A stretch of 64,000 bases of DNA, taken from NCBI RefSeq assembly GCF_905475465.1, contig NC_062236.1:2490001-2554000 (forward strand). Reading direction: 5' to 3'. The stretch comes from Pieris napi (taxonomy: Eukaryota > Arthropoda > Insecta > Lepidoptera > Pieridae). Below the pieces are notes generated by a model that was not told the origin of the DNA, made no database searches, and was given only the letters and a program-made list of their open reading frames with translations. This document shows positions 45,880 to 58,025 of the stretch, one piece after another. The first letter of the stretch is position 1. Every line of letters begins with the position of its first letter. A program made the position numbers and the translations under genes.

Positions 45880-46285
45880 ACTAATATTATAAAGAGGAAA
45901 ACTTTGTTTGTTTGATTGTAATGAATAGGCTCATAAACTACTGGACCGATTTTAAAAATTCTTTCACCATTCGAAAGCTACATTATCGAGTAATATAGGC
46001 TATATTTAATTTTGAAAAAAAGTTAGGGTTCCGTAAGATATTAGGGTTTTTCGGACACAAGGTGTAAAAAATCAACCAAAAAAGTTACTTATTTTGTGTA
46101 CCCTGCCTAGACTATTAAAGATAGAACCATAAAATGTTCTAAGTAATTGTAGGTCTTATAAATATCTACAAAAAAGTCCGCGACACACTATACCTATCTA
46201 TGTCGAGTGAGGCACAATAACCATGTTACATAAAACGAAGCCATCTGGTGGTGAAACGGAGATCGCCGAGTTTGCTAGTCTGTAA
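45880..46285 (+). repeat. Interspersed repeat ('aaactactggaccgattt' family)
   Basis: 'aaactactggaccgattttaaaaattctttcacc', 'gctacattatcgagtaatataggctatattt' and 'ccatctggtggtgaaacggag' are blocks I recognise as a dispersed lepidopteran repeat. No coding capacity is seen and the ends are approximate. Confidence 0.5.
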
Positions 46286-47305
46286 TAATTACAATATTTA
46301 ATATTCAACTTCGACCAAGTTTCTAAACACTTGTAACGTTATTAAATTATCTATGGTTTCCTATAGATAATACGGGAGACGCAATCTGTTTAATGAGCTT
46401 TTGATAATCTTATCTGCGGTAGGGTTCATCAAACTCTTGATGGACTGACGCGCTTCTAACTTTGTATTGTTTGCGTAGATAAGCATTGTTAAAGCTCATT
46501 AATTTAAAGATTGTCAAGGCTTAAACATACTTTAAATTAGGTTATCGTAATACAAGCAATACAATACAAATTTTTATCAATACAATTACTAAATCTTTAT
46601 TGTTTCATCAAATACTAAGCCATGGAAGTTGATAGAACAGCCAGAAACTTGCGCAGTTTTTCGTGATGTATTATTTACAGTAGCAAAGATTTCTTGATCT
46701 ATCTATCTATTAGAGATGAGATTGAAATAAGGAGATAACGGTTGTAGTAAAATCTGACGCGAATGAGCACTATAGCTAGTTATTAGTAGTATAAATATGA
46801 GTGTTAATAATACAACAACAAATATAAATAGCTGAACTTCGACTCTGTTTTTTCAACAAGCAGGTGAACTAAGTTCTATATTATTTGTATAGACATGAGA
46901 TTCGAGCTCTAATAGAAGACGTTCGTCAAAATTCCTAACCAAATTTGTTACTAAATTATAATGTTGGTAAATTTGTCGAATCACGGCTCCTCTTCCGTTC
47001 TTTATGACTTGGATACAGTACCCCGAGTAGGAAGGAGGCGCGTGCCTTTGGACCCCTATTAGAAAATTAAAAGACTGATATTATTATATAGGTACATGAT
47101 ATAAATCATATTGTCTCAGTTCCCAGAGGGTCCCAGTGAATTACAAAGGTTTGGTTAAAGCCAAAAATATGTACCTTCTTTCATTAATTACACAAATCAT
47201 GATGTTTTAGTTAATTTGTATGGGGTGAAAGAGCATTCGCCACCAAATTATTGTATGGTACACCATTGCCGAGTAATTAAAGTATGTAGAAAACTTTTTA
47301 CCATA
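46286..47305. other. Intronic non-coding DNA
   Basis: No exon or clear transposon identified. Confidence 0.4.
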
Positions 47306-47606
47306 TTTTTGACGTGATAACGTCTTTAAAATCGTTTTAGTCGGGTGACATGTTTAGAAACTTGTGTCACACCAAAACCTCACGAGCGCGATCGCAGGTA
47401 TAACGAGAGAGAGACGGACCGATATCCCGTCTCATCTCTTCTCTCTCGAAATTTATCATCAAAAGTGTGAATAAAACGATAGATGTAATTTAAAATTTGA
47501 AAAAATTGTTATCTTCATTAATTCCTTACTTCCCAAAAACTTATATCACCAATAAGACGTTATCACGTAAACATCTCGATCGTAAACCTACTTTACAAAC
47601 AACCAA
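47306..47606 (+). mobile_element. MITE copy 1 ('gacgtgataacgtctt' family)
   Basis: Near the ends are inverted blocks GACGTGATAACGTCTT and AATAAGACGTTATCACGT. A reverse-complement copy lies at 51240-51612 with near-identical sequence, including 'cacgagcgcgatcgcaggtataacgagagagagacgg'. Copy 1 lacks about 75 bp present in copy 2. Confidence 0.75.
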
Positions 47607-48615
47607 TATTTTTTTTTGTTACCTAAATAAGTAGATAGACAAAGAATTTTTAATACTTTCTACTAAAATTTTAAACTTATCTTGTTCCTATCCAATTATA
47701 TTGTTTATAACCTAAATTCGGGGCTATAAATTCGAAGCAGAGTTCCTATTATGGCTTCCAGCAACAAATTGCAGACATCACAGGATTATAAAAACGTTTA
47801 ATCTCACGTGGAAATAACCTGTGCGTGTCTCTCTTTCATACATAATGGGGCTTTGTAGGTGCGAGTGAAAGGGAAGAGAGTTGTTCCTGAATTGGCTTCT
47901 AAACAATCTTTGAACAGGTGCGCACGTGATTACATAAGTTTTTTACTATTTTGTATTAAAGAACGAAGGTGCATTGTATGGCTGGCTGTATTTTGGGCAT
48001 TAGCTTTCTTGTTATTTGAACTTAGCTTGGTGGATGAAATAGAATTTAAGCCAGAGTTTTTGGGGTCGATTCTTGTGGCCATTAAATTGCCCATGCCCTT
48101 TGGTACGTGTTTTGGTACCTTAGAAATAGGAAAACGTAAATAAGCAGATATATTCGAAAACTATGGACAAGGAAAGCTCACTCACTTAGTAGAGTCGTTA
48201 ATTTAAGATTATTTTGTATGTATTTGTGTCTGAATTGTTATTTTATTATTTATATTTTAATTTCCCAATGGTATGTTAGAAGAAATACCTTACAGCATTT
48301 GAGATAAGCTATTCGCAGTGTGATAGTATCGAGATTTAACACAAAAGAGTTTTAAAACTTCTAATCTTGAACAAAGAGCATTAATCTAACAAAATGATCC
48401 CTCGTGATGGCTTCGGTCAAATGTCATACTTGAGAAATAGCTATCGCTTTGATTGATGGTTTTTGGGGTCATTATGTAATATTTACATTATAATATTTGT
48501 CAGTGGTTTTAAATCACTGATGCTACTATAAATTTGACTACTGTTAATTAAAGTAATTTTTATTCGGATGAGCTATTTAACAATAAATATATAAAACAAT
48601 TTCAGATTATTATAA
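47607..48615. other. Intronic non-coding DNA
   Basis: It includes an open frame at 47859-48143 without recognisable domain. Its upstream 'ctttgtag' could act as an acceptor, but nothing else supports an exon. Confidence 0.4.
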
Positions 48616-48905
48616 CAATAATAAAAACTTTATTCATACCAAATTGTGCCAAAATTCATATATTGCTAGTCCCCACACTAGAGAGTCCCTGTGTTGTGGA
48701 TTAAACTAGATAGCAATAATTAGTCAGTGGTACATGGTACATGTTTGAAACAGTTTTTTGAGAAAAAGTAGGTTTAGTATTACAACTAATCAAACACAAG
48801 TCTTATAAGACATCAAGTATGTGTGAATGTGTGAGTGTGGATGGGTGTATGTGCGCATGTATTGTGTCTGTGTTAATTTTTGGGACCTCAGAGTCATGCC
48901 AAGAT
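48616..48905 (-). mobile_element. LINE 3' tail
   Basis: It starts 'aataataaaaactttattcat' (antisense of a poly(A)-signal end) and includes 'acaactaatcaaacacaagtcttataagacatcaag', which recurs in the opposite orientation at about 52085-52150. A non-coding retroposon tail is the simplest reading. Confidence 0.5.
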
Positions 48906-50459
48906 ACGTAGTAAGGCCTCTGTAGATTCGAAATCCAATTCAGCTACCGTAATTTTTATGTGATTTGTGAGTTTGTATCTGGATAGTTATTAGTGACTAC
49001 AGAACCTCCACATATTGTTTAATTCTGTTAAATACATAAAAAATTCAAATTAAGAATAATCATAGTGTCGAGAACATTCTCTAGGCAAGATGGCGTCGCA
49101 ATAGTCCCTAGGACGTACCCTGCCAGTAAACACGGCAACGAACGCCAATTTTCGCGTATTAATAATCTTTCTTAAAATACACAAATTCCCAATTTTTTAT
49201 TTTGCAATTAAAACAGTCCGACGAAATTAATCTCCAAATTATTGTTAGGATTATACAGGCGATGACATATTTGTCTTATGTGTCATAAATATTTTAAAAA
49301 TCGATTTTTTGATAAACTTATGATTATTTCTAACTTATTTTAGTACGCTTTTTAAAATCATGTTTTAAATATAGATTAATAACATTTTTCATACTGTCAA
49401 ACAGCCCATTATCGGGTTATTATTTTATTTATTAACGCAAACTTTAGATACAGACGCGAAAAAAACCACAAAACCACAGTGTTGTTTAGTTTAGCTTTAA
49501 AGTGCCTAAAAACACACTACATATTCAAAAGTAAAGTAAAGTAACTTAAGGAAAAGAAAATAATGAATAAAAACAAAAACACATAGCAAAAAAAAAACAG
49601 AGACAAATCGTAAGTCAAGATATCTAAATACATATTTATATATTTCCCACATAATTATTATATTTTAAAAGTTACTACTAATACGATAGAATTACACAAT
49701 AATACCTACACCGATAATTCTACAATTAAAAATATATATGTATTATGTATATACCAAGATCTTATAACTAACAAGCAGCCAGTGAACAAACAAATTGGTC
49801 AAACTCGATATTTATCTTATTTATTAGTATATATAAGAGTGCCTGTGCCTAGTGGTACATTACTCAATACATATAAATTTACCTCACAATACTGTGCTGA
49901 ATACAAAGTATTGTTGGCGCCAATGAGACAGGGCTTTGACCATTTTGTTCGCAGAAATAGGCAAAACGTGTCTAATGCCTTAAAGAGAACGGTTTTATTG
50001 TCAATTAATTAAAACACCTCAAAGGTACCTCTTACGTTAATGAAATTGAGGCAGAATGGTTTTTATTGTTAAATCTAATTTGGTGATGGTTTAAAGCCTT
50101 TAAAAAGTTTACGGCCTATTAAAAAGGCACTTTTGAAAATCAAAATCACAAGTTAAAAAAAATGGTGAGGTGCCGCTTCCAAAAGGTATTTCATATGGAG
50201 AAGAATGGTCATGAAACTCCATACTTACTCCTTTAAAATAGTTTTTACAATATTTTGTATATATTGATTTTAAAATATAAGTATGTTGTTAATATACTCG
50301 TATAAACTATTATCAATGCTACATTTTTTATTTGCCTTTATAACATATGTTTTCACGAGTATTTTGTACATATGTTAATCTACGAAGTACTCGCACGAAA
50401 ATAACACAAGTCGGTCGAGTATTTATCTCCTAAGCTTTATATTCCTCTAAATTCTATCA
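48906..50459. other. Intronic non-coding DNA
   Basis: AT-rich. At 49086-49095 the sequence CAAGATGGCG, a YY1/Pho-like core, sits in a slightly CG-richer stretch. The open frame 49782-50012 has no recognised domain. Confidence 0.4.
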
Positions 50460-50885
50460 GACCACACAGATTTTGTACTACGTGATATTTCAAGCGATTA
50501 TGATATTAAACAAAGTATGAAAATACCGACTGCAGCGCCATCTACCGGGCTGATTTGTGAATCTAAATTCTAAACTATCCAAGGCTCCACCCAAACGCAC
50601 GCACAACGGACCAATTATGTGTCTAAGCGCGGAAACTGAGTCCACCAACCTTAACCTTAACCTAACCACCCAAACGCATACAAAGAGTTGAAGTTGAAGA
50701 GGAGTTCAGTGACATACACACGTACAGTAGAATTATATATATATACATATGTAAGCTATCCTATCTTATAAGGTAGATCAAACTGCGAATTTGATTGAAA
50801 TCGGTTAAGTAGTTTAGGAGTCCATAGCGGTCAAACAACGTGACGCGTAATTTATATACCTATATTAACTATTAAGATAGGCAAT
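50460..50885 (+). repeat. Two adjacent interspersed repeats
   Basis: 50460-50745 is a copy of the family at 26936-27165 ('ccgactgcagcgccatctaccgggctgattt', 'acgtacagtagaattatatatata') interrupted by an insert with 'ccttaaccttaacctaacc'. 50750-50885 is a copy of the family at 1905-2048. Confidence 0.65.
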
Positions 50886-51239
50886 ATGTCTAGTAAGAAA
50901 TTTATCCTTTGCTTTGCCTTTTTATTATAAGTCGTTCGCTTTTATTAATTTACTAAAACCCGTACATACGATTGTCCTTTTAATCGTCCCATTAATTGAC
51001 AATACAGTAAGCGATGTATAGTTTTTACGCGCATTTCTTGAATAGCGACGAGTGCTGTCCGGCCCGCTCGTTATTTCCGACACCGATCGCTGTTTTTCCC
51101 AGAAACATAAATATTTATGACACATACATAATCAAAACCAAGTCAAATCTATTACTTTATAACAGAATTTATAATGTCTTAGTAATGGGGAAGGTATTCT
51201 TAATATGAATGAAAATTTACTGAATTAAAAAAAAAAAAA

Positions 51240-51612
51240 TTGGTTGTTTGTAAAGTAGGTTTACGATCGAGATGTTTACGTGATAACGTCTTATTGGTGA
51301 TATAAGTTTTTGGGAAGTAAGGAATTAATGAAGATAACAATTTTTTAAAATTTTAAATTACATCTATCGTTTTATTCACACTTTTGATGATAAATTTCGG
51401 GTGTAAAATGACAAGTTTACTTATTCGACTATGATATACATTTTTCTTCATACATTCACGGAATGACTGGCAGCGCTCGAGATGAGACGGGAGATCGGTC
51501 CGTCTCTCTCTCGTTATACCTGCGATCGCGCTCGTGAGGTTTTGGTGTGACACAAGTTTCTGAACATGTCACCCGACTAAAACGATTTTAAAGACGTTAT
51601 CACGTCAAAAAA
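51240..51612 (-). mobile_element. MITE copy 2 ('gacgtgataacgtctt' family)
   Basis: Reverse complement of 47306-47606 over its length, apart from an extra segment of about 75 bp around 51405-51475. High similarity outside that segment suggests recent spread of the family or conversion between the copies. Confidence 0.75.
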
Positions 51613-51662
51613 AGTTGTCTCTTTCTATAACTTGTTACCATGGTTACGATGTCGTTTCTATA

Positions 51663-51985
51663 TAAACACTAGCTGACCGGGCAAACGTCGTTTTGCCATG
51701 TATATCATTTATAATAAAAAATAGGGGTTGATCGTAGAAAGGTGAAAATTAATCCCCAATTTTTATGTATGTATTTGTATGTATGTATTTTTGTATGTTG
51801 TAACATAAAAAAATAGAAATTAAAAATTTTGTCTAAAATAAAACTCAGGGGGATGAAAAATAGATGTTGGCCGATTCTCATAGATACCGGATAAGCACAA
51901 AAAATTTCATCAAAATCGGTCAAGCCGTTTCGGAGGAGTATGGCAACGAAAACTGTGACACGAGAATTTTATATATTAAGGTTAT
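51663..51985 (+). repeat. Interspersed repeat ('gctgaccgggcaaacg' family)
   Basis: It starts 'actagctgaccgggcaaacgtcgttttgcc', contains 'gggggatgaaaaatagatgttggccgattctca' and 'catcaaaatcggtcaagccgtttcggaggagta', and ends 'cacgagaattttatatattaag'. I recognise this as a common lepidopteran non-autonomous repeat. Confidence 0.65.
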
Positions 51986-52244
51986 AGTGAACATCAAGCC
52001 ACGTTTTATAAGGGCTATAACCATTAATCAACAATATTTAAAGAAAATCGTTATTACACTGTCAAATACATACGCACGCACGTTCATTCACATACTCATA
52101 CATTCTTAAGTTCTTATACGTCTTGTGTTTGATTAGTTGTAACAGTAAGACTACATTTTGTGTCAACCATTTTTGTATTGCATAAAGTTTTTATTATTTA
52201 CCTAACGATATTTTTTTTTACTAAACATATTTCATATTAACAAT

Positions 52245-52395
52245 CAAGTAAACTGTATTTACAACTTAACCTACAAAGTAATAATAAAAATTATTAAAAA
52301 GAAAATCAAAACAAATTTAAAAAGTTTGGTCCCTGTGGCAATGTACCTTTAACGCTGGCAGCATTTCCTCGCTGTCTTGCGATACTTATTAGTAA
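52245..52395 (-). mobile_element. LINE 3' fragment ('IQRGNAASV' family)
   Basis: 'ggtccctgtggcaatgtacctttaacgctggcagcatttcctcgctgtcttgcgatactta' parallels 44085-44225. It is 5'-truncated. Confidence 0.65.
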
Positions 52396-52904
52396 TAGTA
52401 GCAACGAGTTAAAACTATGTAATATAATTTACGGAAAGTAAGATATAGGAATAAGACGCGTGTGAAGATCTTCCAGACGGTAGCGTTACGGGTCGCCGCT
52501 CGTAGTTACCGGAAGGTACCCCGTGGGAATACAGGGTGCCTTTTATAGATCTATTTAGCATATTACTATAATCACTGGAGCGGTATCAATTGTAAAAGAA
52601 TCATAGTATTTTTTGTTTGAAAAAGTTGTTTTGCTGTGAGCTTGACGTGTTGTTATCTAGCGCTTTTAAGTAGTGGGTTTTTTGAAGTCTCATATCCTTC
52701 ATAGCAGGGTATAGCCCCATATATGGGGCATTGGGCAGGCAGGCTCTTTTATTTAGCTTTTTTATGGTAATCTTAATATTTGCAAACAAACAATCTAAGA
52801 TATTGTAAATTAAAACAGGTCTAGTTTTTTTAGATGTTTTTAAGGATGATTTTGTTTTTGTTAATGCACTTAACCCTTAGCTTTTATTTTTTTTATTTTT
52901 CCTT

Positions 52905-52995
52905 ACTAGGGTTGCCTGGAAAAGATCCCTTGTTAGCGATAAGCCCGCCCGTGACCTCCTACATTTTATTTATGTATATAAACTTTAAAAAATAA
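52905..52995 (+). mobile_element. LINE 3' tail ('gggttgcctgga' family)
   Basis: 'tactagggttgcctggaaaagatcccttgttagcgataagcccgccc' followed by A-rich sequence resembles a 3' end shared by many insect LINE copies. An antisense piece is at 41875-41945. Confidence 0.6.
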
Positions 52996-53869
52996 AAAAT
53001 ATATGTACATAAAACCCAGTACAAAAATCCAGTTCAATTAACTTAAAAAAAAGTAATGTTGAGATTAAACATTCTATGATTATTTTTACGTATACAAACA
53101 GAACAAATTTCCTAGCACTAACACTAAAAACTTATAAACAATACGAACGACACTAATTTTCATTAATAAAAACCTTAAATATTTTATACCACTCCGCTGC
53201 CCTTATACTAAGAAGTGCATTATAATAATTAGTTACTACAGACATGAGTAATTCGCCTCAACAATAATTTTCTAATGTTACCATTATAAAAATTTCCCAC
53301 GGTCACGCAGAAAGTAATTTTAATTACTAGTCAAGTTCACTGGGTCGCTTTGTGGCTATTGAGATATAATTATGAAAGTTTTACACAGTTAAATATGATT
53401 AAAAATTCTCAGACGTTGAAATATCAATAGAAGGGCTTTCAAAATTAAAGGTTTTATTAGTAATTTATATATGTACAATATACTCTTCGGATCAGAAAGT
53501 GGTAGAACGATTCTGGCCAGTTCTTCTCGTCCGTTCTACGCCGTTGATTTGAGATTAGAATCATTAAATTTTTGTATTGACGTTCATGTACCTGTATAAA
53601 TTAATTGTATTTCGATTTTATTGTAAATTAATTGGGCATGATAAATTTTATCATGTGTTTCATGACTATATAGTGTCAATTGTAGTTATTTGGTGAGTAT
53701 TCTGTACTTTAAACCCAATAATAGGCTTCGCTCTTAACCAAGGGATAGACAAACGTTCTTTCAAAACTTTAGAAATAATTCTTAAAAAAAAAATATATAT
53801 AAAAAAGTTTCGAGTACAACATAATCAGGATTAGATTAAGTCAAGTTAATAAGTTCTTCCCACTGGGCC
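52996..53869. other. Intronic non-coding DNA
   Basis: Nothing recognised. Confidence 0.4.
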
Positions 53870-53984
53870 ATTCCAAGTATGGGTCTTATTCACACATCTT
53901 TCATCTAAACGCGGGCAATGTGACCGGACCATGTGACCGGAGGCTCTTGGGCCGTGGGGTTCAAGTGCAAAGGCGCTTATTAAA

Positions 53985-54350
53985 CATTTAAGTTGGCGCC
54001 TGGTAGATAGTACCGGTGACCGCAGAGCTAGTGTAATACAGCGAGGAAATGCTGCCAGCGTTATACACAGGGACCAAATTTTTCAAATTTGTTTAAATTT
54101 TCTATTTATTAATTTTTAATTATTACTATGTAGGTTAAGAAAATTGTAAATACTGTATATTTGATTGGTATGATTACTTATAAAGAAATAAATAAATATG
54201 ACGTCTTTAAAAACAAATTAAAAGAATTTGATACACAGGGACGTTTTTATTTTATATTTATTAATTTTTAATTATTATTAAATATATATGACCTACATAC
54301 AGTTAAGAAAATTGTAGGTAAATACTGTATATTTCATTGTTATGTTTAGC
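53985..54350 (+). mobile_element. LINE ORF2 end with duplicated 3' tail
   Basis: The plus strand reads LVDSTGDRRASVIQRGNAAS at about 54000-54060, then enters the 3' UTR. The tail (acacaggga ... attaatttttaattatta ... ttaagaaaattgta..aatactgtatattt) occurs twice, at about 54064 and again at 54233, period about 169 bp. The ORF itself is truncated on its 5' side. Confidence 0.65.
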
Positions 54351-54684
54351 TTTTAATAAATGAATTGTCATGAATTCTTACTTTCGTGTAAATAAACGTA
54401 ACACATCGTGACGTGTATATAGTAATCAAATACAATGACATCAAACAAGATAATCACAAGATCAACTTTATATTACTCACAACAGCTTCCTGTAATGACG
54501 TAATGACGTGTCCGTAAAAAACTTCTATGGGAAAAGCTTTGTATTATTTATATTAAAATTAAGTTAACTGTGTTTTAGAGAACTTTTTTAATGGCAACGA
54601 ATCTGCGGATTTTTCTAGTTTCCTAACAGATATTGTGATTCCTGAGCCAGGTTTAGGTTTTATTAATTATGCAAATTGCAAGGG

Positions 54685-54890
54685 CAGTGTTAGCCTAGTA
54701 GTTTCAGCCTGCGACTCTTATCCCTGAGGTCGAAGGTTTGATCCTCGGCAGTGCACCAATGGACTTTTCAATTCAATTCACTCGAACGGTGGAGGAAAAC
54801 ATCGCGAGGAAACCGGCTTGCCTTAGGCCCAAAAAGTCGATAGAGTGTGTTAGACACAGGAGGATGATCACCTAATTGCCTATGAGGTTG
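54685..54890 (+). mobile_element. tRNA-derived SINE
   Basis: Same family as 45589-45770. The A-box-like part is 'gttagcctagtagtttcag' and the B-box-like part 'gaaggtttgatcctcgg', followed by 'gtgcaccaatggacttt' and 'catcgcgaggaaacc'. Confidence 0.8.
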
Positions 54891-55560
54891 ACAAACGATC
54901 ATGAAATATATACAAAAATCTGTAAAAAATATTATTGAAAAGGTCGTAAAAAGGCCAAAATATACGAAATCCATACATGCTAGCAGCTAGCAGCTTCAAA
55001 CATTTCATAAATTTTGGAAGCCTTAAAACATCCTTCAGCATTTTATTATTATAAAATAATTAAACCATTTATATTAAAAGCTAATTTGATATCACACACT
55101 AATACCTCTTTAGGTTCTACCTAATAATATCTACACAATAATGTTTAATTTGGCGTTAATTAGAAACTAATTTAAATTCTTTTTTCAAACACATTATTTC
55201 CGTATACGATTTTTTAAACCGACCGTTGCCAATGTGAGTCTGGTGATGCGCCATAGTTACTGAACCACGACCCTCGAGTCATGACCTGTAGTTTGTTGAG
55301 TCATCCATCCTGACCTTAAAGGAACACGGGCCTTGAAACACTGTGACTAATTTAGGAATTGTAAAGATCCACAAAGGCGATTAGTTTGGGTCAAAGCTGG
55401 TACATATTACCATCTATTGAGCTATTGTCATGGATATCTTCTTAATGAACGAACTTCTATATCATTTCGGTTTATATCCTTTTTATGATTGTTATGTTGT
55501 TTCTATGATTTTCTTTTTATGTATAAGTTCTCCAGATGGATGCGTTATATCACAAAAAAT
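54891..55560. other. Intronic or intergenic non-coding DNA
   Basis: Nothing recognised. Confidence 0.4.
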
Positions 55561-55589
55561 ATTACACTGCTCTGTGTTACTCTTTTAGT

Positions 55590-55800
55590 ATAGTTTGGCT
55601 AAGCTTATAAGCAATAAGGCCCACTCCACTCAATGTTCGGATTTGTGTTTGGTGCTTATTGTTTTCTTGTGTGCAATGTCACATAAGTTATTACCTTTTT
55701 TTTCTGTTTTTTCGTCTTTTTGCCAAGAAAGGAGCTTATAAGCAAAAAGCAATTCCACTCAACGTTTCGATTTAGTATCGTTTTTTTATGTAGTCTTGTG
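55590..55800. repeat. Imperfect direct repeat, spacing about 140 bp
   Basis: 'cttataagcaataaggcccactccactcaatgttcggattt' (from about 55604) and 'cttataagcaaaaagcaattccactcaacgtttcgattta' (from about 55734) are clearly related. The second is preceded by a T-rich tract (ttttttttctgttttttcg). This may be a duplicated retroposon tail. Confidence 0.55.
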
Positions 55801-57790
55801 TCGAAAGATGTTTAACAAAAGAAATATGTTATACCGCAATATTAAAGTAATATTAATTATTTTGAAATGATTTTGTCCTTGATTAACTCCAAAACGAGAA
55901 TCTCTCCACGACTTCAGTAATTGAATCTCTACTCTGAGTTTTACCCTAAATGTACTTATTTTATTTATATATATATTTTATACTAGGTGCCCCTGTGAAC
56001 TTCGATTTACCTTTATATGATTGTTTACTTACCTTTTTAGTAGCTAAATACATAAGATAACACATGGAACATTCCACTATGTCACTTCGAAGTTTGCGCT
56101 TAGCAACATATTTTGCGATTAATTTTTATTTAGAAAAATTAAATCTCCAGTTTCTTCCTTATTCTAGTCCAATTCAATTGATAAAAATATAACCTTTACG
56201 AATAAAAAATCTGTAAAATGGCACTTTGGGTTATTAATAAGGAGCTAAATATATAACCTTTTACAAATACTTTTTTTGTTGAGTTATATCCACTTAAAGT
56301 TATAACACTTAAAACGTCGTAACAACGAACGATAAACAACTTTTTATTTAGCCTAGTTTTATTACCACACTTGATTAAACTGAAAGTTATGCTAACATAA
56401 GTGGATTATAGGAAAATAATTTACGCGGTCCTTGTTCGTTTTTATGACACTTTAAGCTCAAAGCTTAAAGTTACGGTCGTAAATTAAGCATTGTGTATTC
56501 TGTTCACAAGCGCAAATTACTTTTGGAGCTTTGTATAATGATTACAACTGAGGTTTATTTAAATGACTCTTACTACAGTTTGGTTTTGTATACAGTTTTT
56601 TGTATTTGTTTATTACTCTCTCACACATTACGGAATTGATTTAATATAAAATAAGATATAGTTTCTCTGAAACCAGAGACTTCCAGCGCTCCTTGTTCTG
56701 GGCTTTTGGTCAATTGCTGGCCGGAAAGATATAGGTACGTAGTCAAGCTAATATTTTAGTTTTTCTAAAGCCCGTTATGATTTTTGAAAGGAGAGTAGGC
56801 TAGTAGCTTAAGAATATGTTTTAAGCATACGGTTTCTTAGGGCTAAGGCGTTGGAATCACGGTAGTCCAAAAATGGATTTTTCTCTCCATGGGCGCCTTT
56901 AACACTTCCTGAGGTGAAGGTTTTCCAAGCAATCGCTGATATCATGTCTTGTAAATTTTTGGTTGTTGCAGGATTCTATTGTTACCTTATTGAATGTTAC
57001 TTTATCGTATAAAACGAAAATAAAATATTATAATGCGTTGAACGAACTATAATACCGTAACAGAAAAGTTAAGATAATCTTGGTGTAAGTGTGAAGACGT
57101 GGGAAAAGCATCGATGCAAGACGCTCAGTTGATCTTATTACACAGGTGCGAGGGTTATTTATGTATTTTGGGGGAATTTGTTCAAGTAATTTTATTGTTA
57201 TGTATTCTTTGACCGTCTTTGTGCAATGCGTGCTCGGGATTGAAAGTCCGAAAATCTTACGTCCGATTCCCTTCATGCCAACACTTTCGTGCCTTCTAGT
57301 CTGATTAACTACCTTGCCTGTTCGACCCTTGACATTTAGAATTGCAAAGTTATTGAAGTAATTAATAAAGTTATTAATTTAATGTAATTTAGAGGCAATT
57401 GAAAGAATACGTATTTATAGCGGCAATATGGTTCAATACGTTGTCTATGGCAGAATATCATAGAGTAAAAAAGATGACAAATAAAGAATCATCAGTTTAA
57501 GGGCATAGACAATCGCATCGATGTTTATGGTATCGGGATAGTGTGGGATCGTGGTTGCACAGCTATTCCCTTCCATTTTTATGTTGTGGTTACGTACTAA
57601 TGAAATCTTAAAATATGATGCATATTGTAATAATCTGTAATTTTGTTGATACTTTATAGCTAATAAAATATAGGTATGTTTATCAAAGAACTATTTCTGT
57701 TATTAGAATTTTATTATTCACTAATAACTAAATTGTGACTTTGACAGTTTATTTGATGATATTGATATTTGATAATTTTCCTATCCTTCT
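55801..57790. other. Non-coding DNA
   Basis: No gene supported. A stretch at 57215-57290 (caatgcgtgctcgggattgaaagtccg) may be a decayed SINE, but this is uncertain. Confidence 0.35.
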
Positions 57791-58025
57791 ATTATAATAA
57801 TGATAATAATAATAAGCCTTTATTCATCCACATCTTATTGATATACATTTAACAAATATAGATATAAATACAATTTTAACTACTCTAAGATGCGGGCTCT
57901 ATCCGGGAGATGGTCTCCTCCAACTATATCGGCTGTATTTGGTTTTGTGCCATCGTCATCCAACTTTTTCTAGCTACCCTTTCGATCCCATCGGCCCATC
58001 GCTCTATTCCTTGTTCTTTCCTTTT
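57791..58025 (-). mobile_element. Probable LINE 3' fragment
   Basis: It starts with 'ataataatgataataataataagcctttattc', the antisense of an A-rich tail with a poly(A) signal. Next comes CG-richer sequence (tgcgggctctatccgggagatggtctcctcc, cgatcccatcggcccatcgc) that looks like antisense coding DNA. No domain could be named. Confidence 0.45.

Noticed and set aside
47859..48143. 94-codon open frame with a hydrophobic stretch and an upstream acceptor-like 'ctttgtag'
   Set aside because: No recognised domain, no donor-bounded context and no neighbouring exons in the same frame. Likely chance in intronic DNA.
49782..50012. 76-codon open frame containing IRVPVPSGTLL, loosely like KLPMPFGTCF in the frame at 47859
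   Set aside because: The DNA of the two frames is not similar, so the resemblance is probably chance.
50640..50675. 'ccttaaccttaacctaacc', resembling the insect telomere repeat (TTAGG)n
   Set aside because: Only about two partial units inside an interspersed repeat; not a telomeric array.
54768..54974. 68-codon minus-strand open frame
   Set aside because: Lies over the SINE at 54685-54890 and its flank; not a gene.
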